From DATFPQ01 sp035264765 (GTDB taxonomy: Bacteria; Actinomycetota; Actinomycetes; Actinomycetales; Angustibacteraceae), in contig DATFPQ010000079.1 of NCBI GenBank assembly GCA_035264765.1, positions 1 through 23,342 of the forward strand: a stretch of 23,342 bases of DNA. The letters run 5' to 3'. The notes beneath the pieces were generated by a model. The model was not told the origin of the DNA. It saw only the letters and a list, made by a program, of their open reading frames with translations, and made no database searches. This document shows, piece after piece, positions 1-8,207 of this stretch (positions within the stretch are counted from its first letter, which is position 1; every line of letters starts with the position of its first letter). A program made the translations under genes and the position numbers.

Positions 1-243
1 CACCACGGCGCGGGTGCGGCTCCCGTCGTCCTGCTTGAGGTCGGACGCCTCGAGCAGCGCGTCGACGCTGTCCTTCTTCGCCTGCTCGACGAACCCACAG
101 GTGTTCACCACCGCGACGTCGGCCTCAGCGGCGTCGTCGACCAGCGTCCAGCCGTTCTGCTCCAGCCGGCCGGCAAGCTCCTCGGAGTCGACCTCGTTGC
201 GGGTGCACCCCAGGGTCACGAGAGCCACGGTGCGCGAGGTCAT
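1..243 (-). CDS. rimO: Ribosomal protein S12 methylthiotransferase RimO, N-terminal part (gene runs off the window)
   Basis: Only the first 81 codons are present. They read MTSRTVALVTLGCTRNEVDS..., followed by ...VVNTCGFVEQAKKDSVDALL, which is the N-terminal UPF0004 (methylthiotransferase) domain. The cysteines of LGCTRN and NTCGF are two of the three that hold the auxiliary 4Fe-4S cluster in this family; the radical-SAM CxxxCxxC motif would lie outside the window. RimO adds a methylthio group to an aspartate of ribosomal protein S12 in the cytoplasm. The ATG at 243 has no Shine-Dalgarno sequence but sits 7 nt after a TACGAT -10-like hexamer, suggesting its own leaderless promoter in the 63-nt gap after the RodZ-like gene. 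MiaB is the main alternative, but the start sequence and the ftsK-HTH-rimO context favour RimO. Confidence 0.93.
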   Translation of the reverse strand, partial: MTSRTVALVTLGCTRNEVDSEELAGRLEQNGWTLVDDAAEADVAVVNTCGFVEQAKKDSVDALLEASDLKQDDGSRTRAVV

Positions 244-250
244 GGGCACC

Positions 251-256
251 ATCGTA
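251..256 (-). promoter_or_regulatory. Candidate -10 element of a leaderless rimO promoter
   Basis: On the minus strand TACGAT is followed by 7 nt and then the rimO ATG, the spacing expected if transcription starts at the A of the start codon. There is no convincing -35 hexamer and no Shine-Dalgarno sequence. Inferred from pattern and spacing. Confidence 0.45.
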
Positions 257-306
257 CGGCGAGCGCAGAAGCCTGCCGGGACCCCGCCGGACGGGACCCG
301 AGGGGC

Positions 307-1254
307 TCAGGCGGGGTCGCCGGGCTTGATCGTCAGCCGCTTGACCTCGCCGTCGCGCCAGCTCTCGCCGACCCGCTGCCCGTTCACCGTGAGCTGCACG
401 CCGCCCGCGTTGCCGAGCACCACGCGCAGGCCGTCGGCGTCGGTGAACTTGCGGTGCTCACCCTTGCCGAGCAGACCGGCGAACTTGGTCCGGCCGGACG
501 CCGCCCGAACGGTGACCCAGGAGTCCCCCGTGGCTCGCAACGCGATCGCCACGCCTTCCGCGGGTGCCTTGGCCGGCTGCTCGGAGGCCGAGGGCGCCGG
601 CCGCGCCTTCGGCGTGGTGGCCGGGGGCGCAGCCGCCGTCTGGGTCGGCGAGCTGGACGACGGCCGCGGTGACGGCTGCGTCGCCGAGGGTGTCACAGGG
701 CCTGCGACCTCCAGCGCGGGCCGGGCTGGGGCGCGCAGCTCCGCGACGAGCTGGATGGAAAGGAACGCCACGAGCCCGGTCAGCGCGACGCCGGCGAGCA
801 GGCTCCACGGCGGCTTGCGCGGGCCGGTCGGGATCCCCGGGCCGGACAGGTGCAGCGGGGGCACCGGGCCGGTGCCCACGCCGGCGTGGACCGCGGTCGC
901 CGGCTCAGCCGCACGAGAGGCATGGGTGGCACGGGAGCGGTGAGCCGGCGGCCGCGACTCGCCCTGAGAGTCGGCCTGCGGCTGCGCCCGCGTTGCACCC
1001 TGGCGGACGGCGTAGGCCTCGAGCAGCGGGCCGTCGTCGAGGCCCAGCAACCGGGCGTAGTCGCGCACGTGCCAGCGGGCGTAGACGTCGCCACCGCAGC
1101 CGGAGAAGTCGTCTCGCTCGATTCCCTCGACGAGCACCAGGCGCAGCTTCAGCGTGGCGGCGACGTCGGCGGTGCTGCGCCCCGAGGCCTCGCGAGCGGC
1201 GGCCAGTGCAGCACCGAGCGGGGGAAGGTCCGACCTCGGATCGTTGGCGCTCAT
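307..1254 (-). CDS. RodZ-like membrane-anchored helix-turn-helix protein (HTH_25 / DUF4115)
   Basis: A 315-aa protein. An N-terminal HTH_25-type domain covers about residues 8-85, with the family stretch IERDDFSGCGGDVYARWHV. A variable linker follows, then one membrane segment (PPWSLLAGVALTGLVAFLSI, about residues 155-180), a Pro/Ser/Thr/Ala-rich extracytoplasmic linker and a C-terminal DUF4115 beta-domain ending VKRLTIKPGDPA. RodZ proteins link the cytoskeleton or division machinery to the envelope; actinobacterial members beside ftsK and rimO are largely uncharacterised, so the role is inferred. The chosen ATG at 1254 fits the usual family start. However, the same frame is open up to an ATG at 1350 that overlaps the ftsK stop as TGATG; translation coupled there would add 32 residues, including an Arg-rich stretch. 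A GGAGG lies about 23 nt upstream of 1254, too far to settle the question. Confidence 0.85.
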   Translation of the reverse strand: MSANDPRSDLPPLGAALAAAREASGRSTADVAATLKLRLVLVEGIERDDFSGCGGDVYARWHVRDYARLLGLDDGPLLEAYAVRQGATRAQPQADSQGESRPPAHRSRATHASRAAEPATAVHAGVGTGPVPPLHLSGPGIPTGPRKPPWSLLAGVALTGLVAFLSIQLVAELRAPARPALEVAGPVTPSATQPSPRPSSSSPTQTAAAPPATTPKARPAPSASEQPAKAPAEGVAIALRATGDSWVTVRAASGRTKFAGLLGKGEHRKFTDADGLRVVLGNAGGVQLTVNGQRVGESWRDGEVKRLTIKPGDPA

Positions 1255-1349
1255 GCCCACCGTCCCGTACTCGGCCGCCTCCAGGTACGTCTCGATCCTA
1301 CGGCGGATCTTCCTCCGCGGCGGGCGTGATTCTGACAGAAACAGCCTCA

Positions 1350-4064
1350 TCAAGCGCGGTCGGTGAGCTCCCACGCGTCCTCCCCGGAGGACTCCTCGAC
1401 CTCCTCGTAGTCTTCGGCCGGGTCCGGCGGCTCCTCGCCGCGCAGCAGCGCGAGCGTGCCCGGGAGGTCGTCCGGCTTGACCAGCACGTCGCGGGCCTTG
1501 CTGCCCTCGCTCGCGCCCACGACCCCGCGCGACTCCAGCAGGTCCATCAGCCTCCCGGCCTTGGCGAAGCCCACCCGCAGCTTGCGCTGCAGCATCGAGG
1601 TCGAGCCGAACTGGGTGGTCACCACCAGCTCGGTCGCCTGTAGCAGCAGGTCCAGGTCGTCGCCGATGTCGTCGTCCACCTGCTTCTTGGCCTGCGCCAC
1701 CACGACGTCGTCGCGGTAGATGGGCTGCAGCTGGCCCTTGACGTGTGTGACGACCTTCTCGATCTCGGTCTCGGTCACCCAGGCGCCCTGCACACGCATC
1801 GGCTTGCTGGCGCCCATCGGCAGGAACAGCGCGTCGCCCTGGCCGATCAGCTTCTCCGCGCCGGGCTGGTCGAGCACGACCCGGCTGTCGGCGAGGCTGC
1901 TCGTTGCGAACGCCATCCGGCTCGGGACATTGGCCTTGATCAGGCCCGTGACGACGTCGACGCTCGGTCGCTGAGTGGCGAGCACGAGGTGGATGCCGGC
2001 GGCCCGGGCCAGCTGGGTGATCCGCACGATGCAGTCCTCGACGTCGCGCGGCGCCACCATCATCAGGTCGGCCAGCTCGTCGACGATCACCAGCAGGTAC
2101 GGGTACGGGTGGATCACCCGCTGGCTGCCGGGAAGCGGCTGCACCTTGCCGGCGCGCACGGCCCTGTTGAAGTCGTCGATGTGCTTGTAACCGAAGGCGG
2201 CCAGGTCGTCGTAGCGGGTGTCCATCTCGCGGACGACCCACTGCAGCGCCTCCGCCGCCTTCTTCGGGTTGGTGATGATCGGTGTGATCAGGTGCGGGAT
2301 GCCCTCGTAGCCGGTGAGCTCGACCCGCTTGGGATCCACCAGCACCATCCGCACCTCGTCTGGCGTGGCTCGCATGAGGATCGAAGTGATCATCGAGTTG
2401 ACGAAGCTGGACTTGCCCGCGCCGGTGGCGCCCGCGACCAGCAGGTGCGGCATCTTCGCCAGGTTGGCGATGACGTAGCCGCCCTCGACGTCCTTGCCGA
2501 CGCCCATCACCATCGGATGGGTGTTGTCGCGCGCGGTCTGGCTGCGCAGCACGTCGCCGAGGCTGACCTTCTCGCGGTCGGTGTTCGGGATCTCGATCCC
2601 GATCGCGCTCTTGCCCGGGATCGGGGACAGGATCCGGACGTCGGCGCTGGCGACGGCGTAGGAGATGTTCTTGCTGAGTGCCGTGACCCGCTCGACCTTC
2701 GTGCCCTTGCCGAGCTCGACCTCGTAGCGCGTCACCGTGGGGCCGCGCATGAACCCGGTCACTTGCGCGTCGATGTCGAACTGCTCCAGGACGCCGCTGA
2801 GCGCCTCCACCACCCGGTCGTTGGCGGCGCTGCGCGCCTTGTGCGGACTGCCCGGCGCGAGGACGTCGTTGGCGGGCAGCGTGTAGGTGACGTCGCCCGC
2901 AAGCGCCAGCTGCTCCACCCGCTGCGGCAGCGGGGTGGTCGGCGGCGGCTCGAGCTGGCGCTTGTCGTCCGCGCCGGAGGAAACGGCCGCGACCGCAGAG
3001 CCGGCCGCGCTTGCGCCGGCCACGGAGCTACCAGCGGCCGAGCCGCCGACCGGGGAGCCACCGGCCGCGGAGCCACCCGCCGGGGCGGTGGCCGCCGGGA
3101 CGTCGGTGCCGACCGACCGCTTCTGGCCCGGCCGCAGCCTGCGCCCAGGGCCGTCGGTGGCGACCGGCGTCTCGAAGGCCTCGTCCCCGGTCCGTCCGCC
3201 GTCCTCGCCGTCCGCGAGCGCGGCGACCCGACGGCGCGGGCGGCTCCGCTTCAGCGGGCCGTCAGCGGCGGGCTCTGCCCCGCCGTCCGGCGCGGCCGAG
3301 CCGTCGCTCTCGGTGCCGTGCTGCGGGCCGTTGCCGGTGAGCCGGTCGACGAGCTCGCGGCAGCGGCGCGGGATGGCGTGCACCGGCGTCGCGGTGATCA
3401 CCAGCAGCCCGAAGAAGCCCAGCATCGCCAGCAGCAGCGCCGCACCCCATCGGGTGACCGCCTGCTCCAGCGGGCTGGCGGCCAGGAACCCGATGACGCC
3501 GCCGGCGTCGCGCAGGGCGGGCCAGCCGTCGGCGATGTCGGGCAGCCCGCGGCTGACGTGGACGAGGCCGCAGGCCGCGACGCCGAGCGTGGTGAGCCCG
3601 ATCGAGACCCGGCCGTTGGTCCGCGTGGCATCGGGATGACGCAGCATCCGGACGCCGAGGCCGAGCAGCACGAGCGGGAGCACGAGCGCGACCCGGCCGA
3701 ACGTGCCGGCCACCACCGCGTGCACCACCCGCCCGACCGCGCCGTCCAGCGCCCACCACTCCCGGGCGGCCACGACCACCGCAAGCGCGAGCAGCGTCAG
3801 GCCGATGCCGTCCCGCCGGTGCGCCGGGTCGAGGCCACGCGCGCCGGAGCCGATCCGCCGTGCCGTGCCGCCGACCAGGTGCGCGGCGCCCATCCACAGC
3901 CCGCGCACGGCGCGCACGGCGAGCGGCGGTCCGGACCTGGGCGCGGCAGCGGCGCGTCCCGCAGGCCGGCTGGAGCCGCGCTTGGAGCCGGTGGAGCGTC
4001 CCGTCGTCGCCGTGCGCGCGGTGCTGCCCGACCGGCGTACGGGGGAAGACGTACGGGAAGCCAT
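1350..4064 (-). CDS. ftsK: DNA translocase FtsK/SpoIIIE
   Basis: A 904-aa septal DNA pump that segregates the chromosome at division. Residues 1-70 are basic and low-complexity. About four transmembrane helices follow (roughly residues 88-225), then a long Gly/Ala/Ser-rich linker. The motor carries Walker A GATGAGKS (about residues 544-551) and Walker B LLVIVDELADLM (about 655-665). The C-terminal gamma winged helix (LLLQATELVVTTQFGSTSML onward) reads DNA polarity motifs in this family, and an acidic tail ends the protein. I chose the ATG at 4064 because TACGGT lies exactly 7 nt upstream, a leaderless arrangement. The in-frame GTG at 4073 overlaps that hexamer and would give 907 aa. The stop overlaps a possible ATG of the RodZ-like gene. 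The length fits actinobacterial FtsK (about 850-920 aa). Confidence 0.95.
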   Translation of the reverse strand: MASRTSSPVRRSGSTARTATTGRSTGSKRGSSRPAGRAAAAPRSGPPLAVRAVRGLWMGAAHLVGGTARRIGSGARGLDPAHRRDGIGLTLLALAVVVAAREWWALDGAVGRVVHAVVAGTFGRVALVLPLVLLGLGVRMLRHPDATRTNGRVSIGLTTLGVAACGLVHVSRGLPDIADGWPALRDAGGVIGFLAASPLEQAVTRWGAALLLAMLGFFGLLVITATPVHAIPRRCRELVDRLTGNGPQHGTESDGSAAPDGGAEPAADGPLKRSRPRRRVAALADGEDGGRTGDEAFETPVATDGPGRRLRPGQKRSVGTDVPAATAPAGGSAAGGSPVGGSAAGSSVAGASAAGSAVAAVSSGADDKRQLEPPPTTPLPQRVEQLALAGDVTYTLPANDVLAPGSPHKARSAANDRVVEALSGVLEQFDIDAQVTGFMRGPTVTRYEVELGKGTKVERVTALSKNISYAVASADVRILSPIPGKSAIGIEIPNTDREKVSLGDVLRSQTARDNTHPMVMGVGKDVEGGYVIANLAKMPHLLVAGATGAGKSSFVNSMITSILMRATPDEVRMVLVDPKRVELTGYEGIPHLITPIITNPKKAAEALQWVVREMDTRYDDLAAFGYKHIDDFNRAVRAGKVQPLPGSQRVIHPYPYLLVIVDELADLMMVAPRDVEDCIVRITQLARAAGIHLVLATQRPSVDVVTGLIKANVPSRMAFATSSLADSRVVLDQPGAEKLIGQGDALFLPMGASKPMRVQGAWVTETEIEKVVTHVKGQLQPIYRDDVVVAQAKKQVDDDIGDDLDLLLQATELVVTTQFGSTSMLQRKLRVGFAKAGRLMDLLESRGVVGASEGSKARDVLVKPDDLPGTLALLRGEEPPDPAEDYEEVEESSGEDAWELTDRA
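2975..3100 (-). repeat. Gly/Ala/Ser low-complexity repeat encoding part of the FtsK linker
   Basis: The ftsK coding strand here encodes imperfect short units such as GGSAAGGSPVGGSAAGSS and relatives, within the flexible linker between the membrane domain and the motor. FtsK linkers are generally poorly conserved, so this is probably a slippage-prone expansion rather than a functional domain. Confidence 0.6.
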
Positions 4065-4071
4065 GGTGGTC

Positions 4072-4077
4072 ACCGTA
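4072..4077 (-). promoter_or_regulatory. Candidate -10 element of a leaderless ftsK promoter
   Basis: On the minus strand TACGGT is followed by GACCACC (7 nt) and then the ATG at 4064. A TTGCGG about 19 nt further upstream could serve as a weak -35. The element overlaps the alternative GTG start at 4073, which argues against that start. The 77-nt gap between rnj and ftsK leaves room for an independent promoter. Confidence 0.45.
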
Positions 4078-4150
4078 CCCGTTCGTCACATCGGCACCGC
4101 AAGCACCAGATGTCACAGCGGCCTCCGCGTGTCGGCGCAGCACCGAGCCG

Positions 4151-5836
4151 TCAGGCGGACACCACGAGGGGCAGGATCATCGGCCGGCGGCGCAGCTTGC
4201 CACCGACCCAGCGGCCGACCACCCGCCGCACGGCCTGCTGCAGCTGATAGCTATCGGTGTTCCCCTGGTCGACCGCCTGCGCCAGCGCCGCCTCGATCTG
4301 CGGCAGGATCCCTTCGAAGACCTCGTCACCCTCGGCGAACCCGCGGGCATGGAACTCCGGGCCGGCCAGCACCTTGCCGGTGTCGGAGTCCACGACGACG
4401 ACGATCGAGATGAACCCCTCCTCGCCGAGGATCCGCCGGTCCTTCAGGTCCGCGTCGGTGATCTCCCCGACGCTGGAGCCGTCGACGTACACGTAGCCGC
4501 AGGGCACGGCCCCGACGACGCGGGCCACGCCGTCCACCAGGTCGACCACGACGCCGTCCTCAGCGAGCACCACGCGCTCGCGAGGGACGCCCGTGCTGAT
4601 CGCGATCTCGGCGTTGGCGACGAGGTGCCGGGTCTCGCCGTGCACCGGCATCACGTTGGCCGGCCGCACGATGTTGTAGCAGTACAGGAGCTCACCCCTG
4701 CTGGCGTGCCCGGACACGTGAACCTTGGCGTTGCCGGAGTGCACGACCTTGGCGCCGAGCCGGGTCAGGCCGTTGATGACCCGGAACACCGCGTTCTCGT
4801 TGCCGGGGATCAGCGAGGAGGCGAGCACCACGGTGTCGCCGCGGTTGATCCGGACCCGGTGGTCGTTGCCGGCCATCCGGGACAGGGCAGCCATCGGCTC
4901 GCCCTGCGAGCCCGTGCACATGAGGACGACCTGGTCCTCCGGCAGGTCGTCGACGGCCTTGAGGTCGACGAGCACGTTGCCGGGCACTTGTAGGTAGCCG
5001 AGGTCGCGGGCGACGCCCATGTTCCGGACCATCGAGCGGCCGACGAGCGCCACCCGCCGACCGTGGGCGTACGCCGCGTCGAGCACCTGCTGCACGCGGT
5101 GCACATGCGAGGCGAACGACGCCACGATGACCCGACGCTCGGCCCCCGCGAAGACCCGGTCGAGGACCGGGCCGATCTCGCGCTCGGACGTCGTGAAGCC
5201 GGGCACCTCGGCGTTCGTGGAGTCCACCATGAACAGGTCGACGCCGCGCTCCCCCAGCCGGGCGAAGGCCCGCAGGTCGGTGATCCGGCCGTCGAGGGGC
5301 AGCTGGTCCATCTTGAAGTCGCCGGTGTGCAGCACGGTGCCCGCCGGCGTCCGGACGGCGACCGCCAGCGCGTCCGGGATGGAGTGGTTGACCGCGACGA
5401 ACTCGCACTCGAACGGGCCGAGCTTCTCGACCTGTCCCTCCCGGACGCCCAGCGTGTACGGAGTGATGCGGTGCTCCTTGAGCTTGGCCTCGACGAAGGC
5501 CAGCGTCAGCTGCGAGCCGATCAGCGGGATGTCCTCGCGCAGGCGCAGCAGGTACGGAACGGCGCCGATGTGGTCCTCGTGGCCGTGCGTCAGCACGACG
5601 GCGACGATGTCGTCGAGCCGGTCGCTGATGTAGTCGAAGTCCGGGAGGATCAGGTCGACGCCGGGCTGGTGGTCCTCGGGGAACAGCACGCCGCAGTCGA
5701 TGACCAGCAGCTTGCCGTCGAACTCCAGCACCGCCATGTTCCGGCCGACCTCGCCGAGTCCGCCGAGCGGGACGACCCGCAGCGCACCCTTTCTCAGGGC
5801 GGACGGGATGGGCAGCTCGGGGTGCGGGTGGATCAC
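4151..5836 (-). CDS. rnj: Ribonuclease J
   Basis: A 561-aa metallo-beta-lactamase/beta-CASP ribonuclease that processes and degrades RNA in the cytoplasm (5'-3' exo- and endonuclease). The metal-binding HGHEDH is at residues 84-89, after VVPLGGLGEVGRNM at the N-terminus. Further family motifs are NHSIPDA, TGDFKMDQ, the beta-CASP CTGSQGEP, SGHASRGEL, and VMPVHGE before the C-terminal domain. The length matches actinobacterial RNase J. The GTG start overlaps the dapA stop as GTGA, so the two genes are probably translationally coupled and co-transcribed, an arrangement common in actinobacteria. Confidence 0.96.
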   Translation of the reverse strand: MIHPHPELPIPSALRKGALRVVPLGGLGEVGRNMAVLEFDGKLLVIDCGVLFPEDHQPGVDLILPDFDYISDRLDDIVAVVLTHGHEDHIGAVPYLLRLREDIPLIGSQLTLAFVEAKLKEHRITPYTLGVREGQVEKLGPFECEFVAVNHSIPDALAVAVRTPAGTVLHTGDFKMDQLPLDGRITDLRAFARLGERGVDLFMVDSTNAEVPGFTTSEREIGPVLDRVFAGAERRVIVASFASHVHRVQQVLDAAYAHGRRVALVGRSMVRNMGVARDLGYLQVPGNVLVDLKAVDDLPEDQVVLMCTGSQGEPMAALSRMAGNDHRVRINRGDTVVLASSLIPGNENAVFRVINGLTRLGAKVVHSGNAKVHVSGHASRGELLYCYNIVRPANVMPVHGETRHLVANAEIAISTGVPRERVVLAEDGVVVDLVDGVARVVGAVPCGYVYVDGSSVGEITDADLKDRRILGEEGFISIVVVVDSDTGKVLAGPEFHARGFAEGDEVFEGILPQIEAALAQAVDQGNTDSYQLQQAVRRVVGRWVGGKLRRRPMILPLVVSA

Positions 5837-6753
5837 GCGTCGACCTCCAGGAGAGCGGAAAGTTCGAGGTCGCGGCGCAGCGCCGCGACTTGTTCGGGGG
5901 TGGCCTCGACCAGCGGCAGGCGCACGGCCGCCGAGCGCAGGACCCCCTGTACCGCGAGGGCGGCCTTGACCATGATCGCACCCTGGGTCACCGTCATGAT
6001 CCCGCGCACGGCAGGCAGCAGCTCACGGTGGATCCGCTGCGCCGTGGCGAGGTCGCCCTCCCCCACCGCGCGGACCATCGCGGCGTACCGGCGTCCCGCG
6101 ACGTGGGCCACGACGCTGACGATGCCGACGGCGCCGTGCGCCAGCCAGCCCAGGTTCAGCGCGTCGTCGCCGGAGTACACCGCGAGATCGGTATGGGCCA
6201 TGACCCAGGACCCCTCGAAGAAGTCGCCCTTCGCGTCCTTCAGCGCCACGATCCGGTCGTGCTCGGCCAGCCGCAGGAGGGTCTCGGTGGCGATCGGCAC
6301 CCCGCTGCGGCCGGGGATGTCGTACAGCATCACCGGCAGCTCCGTGGCGTCGGCCACGCTGCGAAAGTGCGCCAGCAGACCGGACTGCGGGGGCTTGTTG
6401 TAGTACGGCGTGACGACGAGCAGGCCGTGGGCGCCGGCGGCCGCGGCGGCCCGGGCCTTCTCGATGCTGTGCGCGGTGTCGTTGGTGCCCACACCGGCCA
6501 CCACGTGGGCCCGGTCGCCGACGGCATCGAGCACCCCGCGCAGGACGGCGAGCTGCTCCTCGTCGGTGGTGGTCGGGGACTCCCCCGTCGTCCCGCTCAC
6601 GACGAGACCGTCGTGGCCATGCTCCACCAGGTGCGCGGCCAGCCGTTGCGCCGCCTCGACGTCGATCTTGCCGTCGTCGGTGAACGGCGTCACCATCGCG
6701 GTCAGCACCCGACCGAAGGGCGCGGTCGGCGGCGGAGGCTGCGTCGAGGACAT
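5833..6753 (-). CDS. dapA: 4-hydroxy-tetrahydrodipicolinate synthase
   Basis: A 306-aa TIM-barrel aldolase condensing pyruvate with aspartate semialdehyde, the first committed step to diaminopimelate and lysine. Visible active-site residues are the Schiff-base Lys172 (IVALKDAKGD), Tyr144 (MLYDIPGRSG), the SGTTGE motif with Thr55/Thr56, and Tyr118 in TPYYNK. The ATG at 6753 is preferred over the in-frame TTG at 6762 because the TTG lies in the likely -10 hexamer (TAGGTT, 7 nt from the ATG) and no Shine-Dalgarno sequence is present. dapA heads a two-gene unit with rnj and diverges from thyA across 50 bp. The next pathway enzyme, DapB, is encoded at the far end of the window. Confidence 0.96.
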   Translation of the reverse strand: MSSTQPPPPTAPFGRVLTAMVTPFTDDGKIDVEAAQRLAAHLVEHGHDGLVVSGTTGESPTTTDEEQLAVLRGVLDAVGDRAHVVAGVGTNDTAHSIEKARAAAAAGAHGLLVVTPYYNKPPQSGLLAHFRSVADATELPVMLYDIPGRSGVPIATETLLRLAEHDRIVALKDAKGDFFEGSWVMAHTDLAVYSGDDALNLGWLAHGAVGIVSVVAHVAGRRYAAMVRAVGEGDLATAQRIHRELLPAVRGIMTVTQGAIMVKAALAVQGVLRSAAVRLPLVEATPEQVAALRRDLELSALLEVDA

Positions 6754-6803
6754 GACCCACAACCTACCGCCGGAGCCCGTCGCCGCCCGGTTACCCTCGG
6801 CTG
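6754..6803. promoter_or_regulatory. 50-bp divergent promoter region between dapA and thyA, both apparently leaderless
   Basis: On the minus strand TAGGTT (6761-6766) stands 7 nt before the dapA ATG. On the plus strand TACCCT (6792-6797) stands 6 nt before the thyA ATG. Neither gene has a Shine-Dalgarno sequence, and the gap is too short for two conventional promoters with leaders. The -35 regions would overlap; neither resembles TTGACA. The two polymerases would compete for almost the same DNA. Inferred from spacing. Confidence 0.5.
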
Positions 6804-7598
6804 ATGGACACGCAGTACGAGGACCTCCTCCGGCTCGTCCTCGAGCGCGGGACCCCCAAGGGCGACCGCACCGGCACCGGCACCCGCAGCGTGTTCGGCC
6901 ACCAGCTGCGCTACCGGCTCGACGACGGGTTCCCGCTCGTGACGACCAAGCGGGTCCACTTCCGCTCGGTCGCCCTGGAGCTGCTGTGGTTCCTGCGCGG
7001 TGACGGCAACGCGCGCTGGCTGCAGGAGCGCGGCGTGAGCATCTGGGACGAGTGGGCGGGCCCGGACGGCGACCTCGGCCCGGTCTACGGGGTGCAGTGG
7101 CGCAGCTGGCCCACGCCGGACGGCGGGCACGTGGACCAGATCGCCGAGGTGCTGCGGACCCTGCGCACTGACCCGGACTCGCGCCGGATGGTCGTGTCCG
7201 CGTGGAACGTGGCGGACCTTCCGCGGATGGCGTTGGCCCCGTGCCACGCGCTGTTCCAGTTCCACGTCGCCGACGGGCGGCTGTCCTGCCAGCTGTACCA
7301 GCGCAGCGCGGATCTCTTCCTCGGCGTCCCCTTCAACATCGCCAGCTACGCGCTGCTCACGGCGATGGTGGCCCAGCAGGTCGGCCTCAAGCCCGGCGAC
7401 TTCATCTGGACCGGTGGCGACTGCCACATCTACGACAACCACGTCGACCAGGTGCGTGAGCAGCTCTCCCGCGAGCCCTACCCCTTCCCGACGCTGGAGC
7501 TGCGGCCCGCGCCGTCGCTGTTCGACTACCAGCTGGAGGACCTGCAGGTCGTGGGCTACCGGCACCACCCGGCGATCAAGGCCCCGGTGGCGGTCTGA
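6804..7598 (+). CDS. thyA: Thymidylate synthase ThyA
   Basis: A 264-aa folate-dependent enzyme making dTMP from dUMP with methylene-tetrahydrofolate, exactly the E. coli ThyA length. The catalytic cysteine is Cys147 in LAPCHALFQF. Other family motifs are the phosphate-binding RTGTGTRSVFG near residue 22, LLWFLRG, the SRRMVVSAWN arginines, and QRSADLFLGVPFNIASYALL. It is followed 4 nt later by the dihydrofolate reductase gene, which recycles the dihydrofolate this reaction produces. A candidate leaderless promoter precedes the ATG. Many actinobacteria carry ThyX in the equivalent place. Confidence 0.97.
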   Translation: MDTQYEDLLRLVLERGTPKGDRTGTGTRSVFGHQLRYRLDDGFPLVTTKRVHFRSVALELLWFLRGDGNARWLQERGVSIWDEWAGPDGDLGPVYGVQWRSWPTPDGGHVDQIAEVLRTLRTDPDSRRMVVSAWNVADLPRMALAPCHALFQFHVADGRLSCQLYQRSADLFLGVPFNIASYALLTAMVAQQVGLKPGDFIWTGGDCHIYDNHVDQVREQLSREPYPFPTLELRPAPSLFDYQLEDLQVVGYRHHPAIKAPVAV

Positions 7599-7602
7599 CG
7601 CC

Positions 7603-8118
7603 GTGAGCGACGAGTCCCGTGCCGGCACCGAGGTCGGCATGGTCTGGGCGCAGGACGAGGGGGGCGTCATCGGCCGCGACGGCGCGCTGCCCTGGCACCT
7701 GCCCGAGGACCTGGCCCACTTCCGCGCCCTCACCCGCGGCGCCACCGTCGTCATGGGCCGCGCCACCTGGGAGTCGCTGCCCGACCGCTTCCGGCCGCTG
7801 CCCGGGCGGCGCAACGTCGTGCTCAGCCGCCAGCCGGACTACGTGGCGAAGGGCGCCGACGTCCACGCGTCGCTGGAGAGCGCGCTCCGGGACGTCCGGG
7901 GCCTGGTGTGGGTGATCGGCGGTGCGCAGGTCTACGCGCAGGCCCAGCCGCTGGCCGACCGGCTGGTCGTCACCGAGGTCGCGCTGCGCGTCGACGGCGA
8001 CGCGTTCGCACCGCCCCTCGACGACCGCTGGCGCCGGGTCGGCGCGGACCCCGAGGAAGGTTTCCATCGCTCCGCGGGCGGCCCGGCGTACCGGTTCGTC
8101 GAGTACCGCGCGGGCTGA
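7603..8118 (+). CDS. Dihydrofolate reductase
   Basis: A 171-aa NADPH-dependent reductase regenerating tetrahydrofolate, co-transcribed with thyA. Family motifs are VGMVWAQDEGGVIGRDG, the substrate-site PWHLPEDL with its conserved acidic Asp36, VVMGRATWESLP, RNVVLSRQ and VIGGAQVYAQA. I chose the GTG at 7603, 4 nt after the thyA stop, because the family's first beta-strand (VGxxWAQ) begins upstream of the other candidate, ATG 7639. That ATG does have a reasonable GAGG 5 nt upstream and would give 159 aa. Usually called folA or dfrA. Confidence 0.95.
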   Translation: MSDESRAGTEVGMVWAQDEGGVIGRDGALPWHLPEDLAHFRALTRGATVVMGRATWESLPDRFRPLPGRRNVVLSRQPDYVAKGADVHASLESALRDVRGLVWVIGGAQVYAQAQPLADRLVVTEVALRVDGDAFAPPLDDRWRRVGADPEEGFHRSAGGPAYRFVEYRAG

Positions 8119-8138
8119 CGAACCCGTTCTCGATGCAC

Positions 8139-8157
8139 CGCGCCGGCCCCTGGCGCG
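8139..8157 (+). terminator. Weak hairpin downstream of the thyA-DHFR unit
   Basis: CGCGCC and GGCGCG form a 6-bp stem around the 7-nt loop GGCCCCT, 21 nt after the DHFR stop and upstream of fdhA. There is no T-tract. It could be a GC-rich terminator, but hairpins of this size are common in such DNA. Confidence 0.3.
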
Positions 8158-8207
8158 CCGCGTGCAGCAGGAGCAGACTCCCCGACCGTAGACATTCCTT
8201 TAGCCAG

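Noticed and set aside
1255..2241. Upstream extension of the RodZ-like frame into ftsK
   Set aside because: Beyond ATG 1350 the residues are Arg/Gly/Pro/Ala noise in a shifted frame of ftsK. Only the part up to 1350 is a realistic alternative.
1743..4247. An 834-codon open frame on the plus strand opposite ftsK
   Set aside because: It is rich in His, Asp, Arg and Gln with no recognisable domain, and lies wholly antisense to a clear ftsK gene. Long antisense frames are expected from the strong GC3 bias.
8139..8157. A regulatory riboswitch upstream of fdhA
   Set aside because: The leader is only about 100 nt after the DHFR stop and shows just one weak 6-bp hairpin and no conserved riboswitch core that I recognise.
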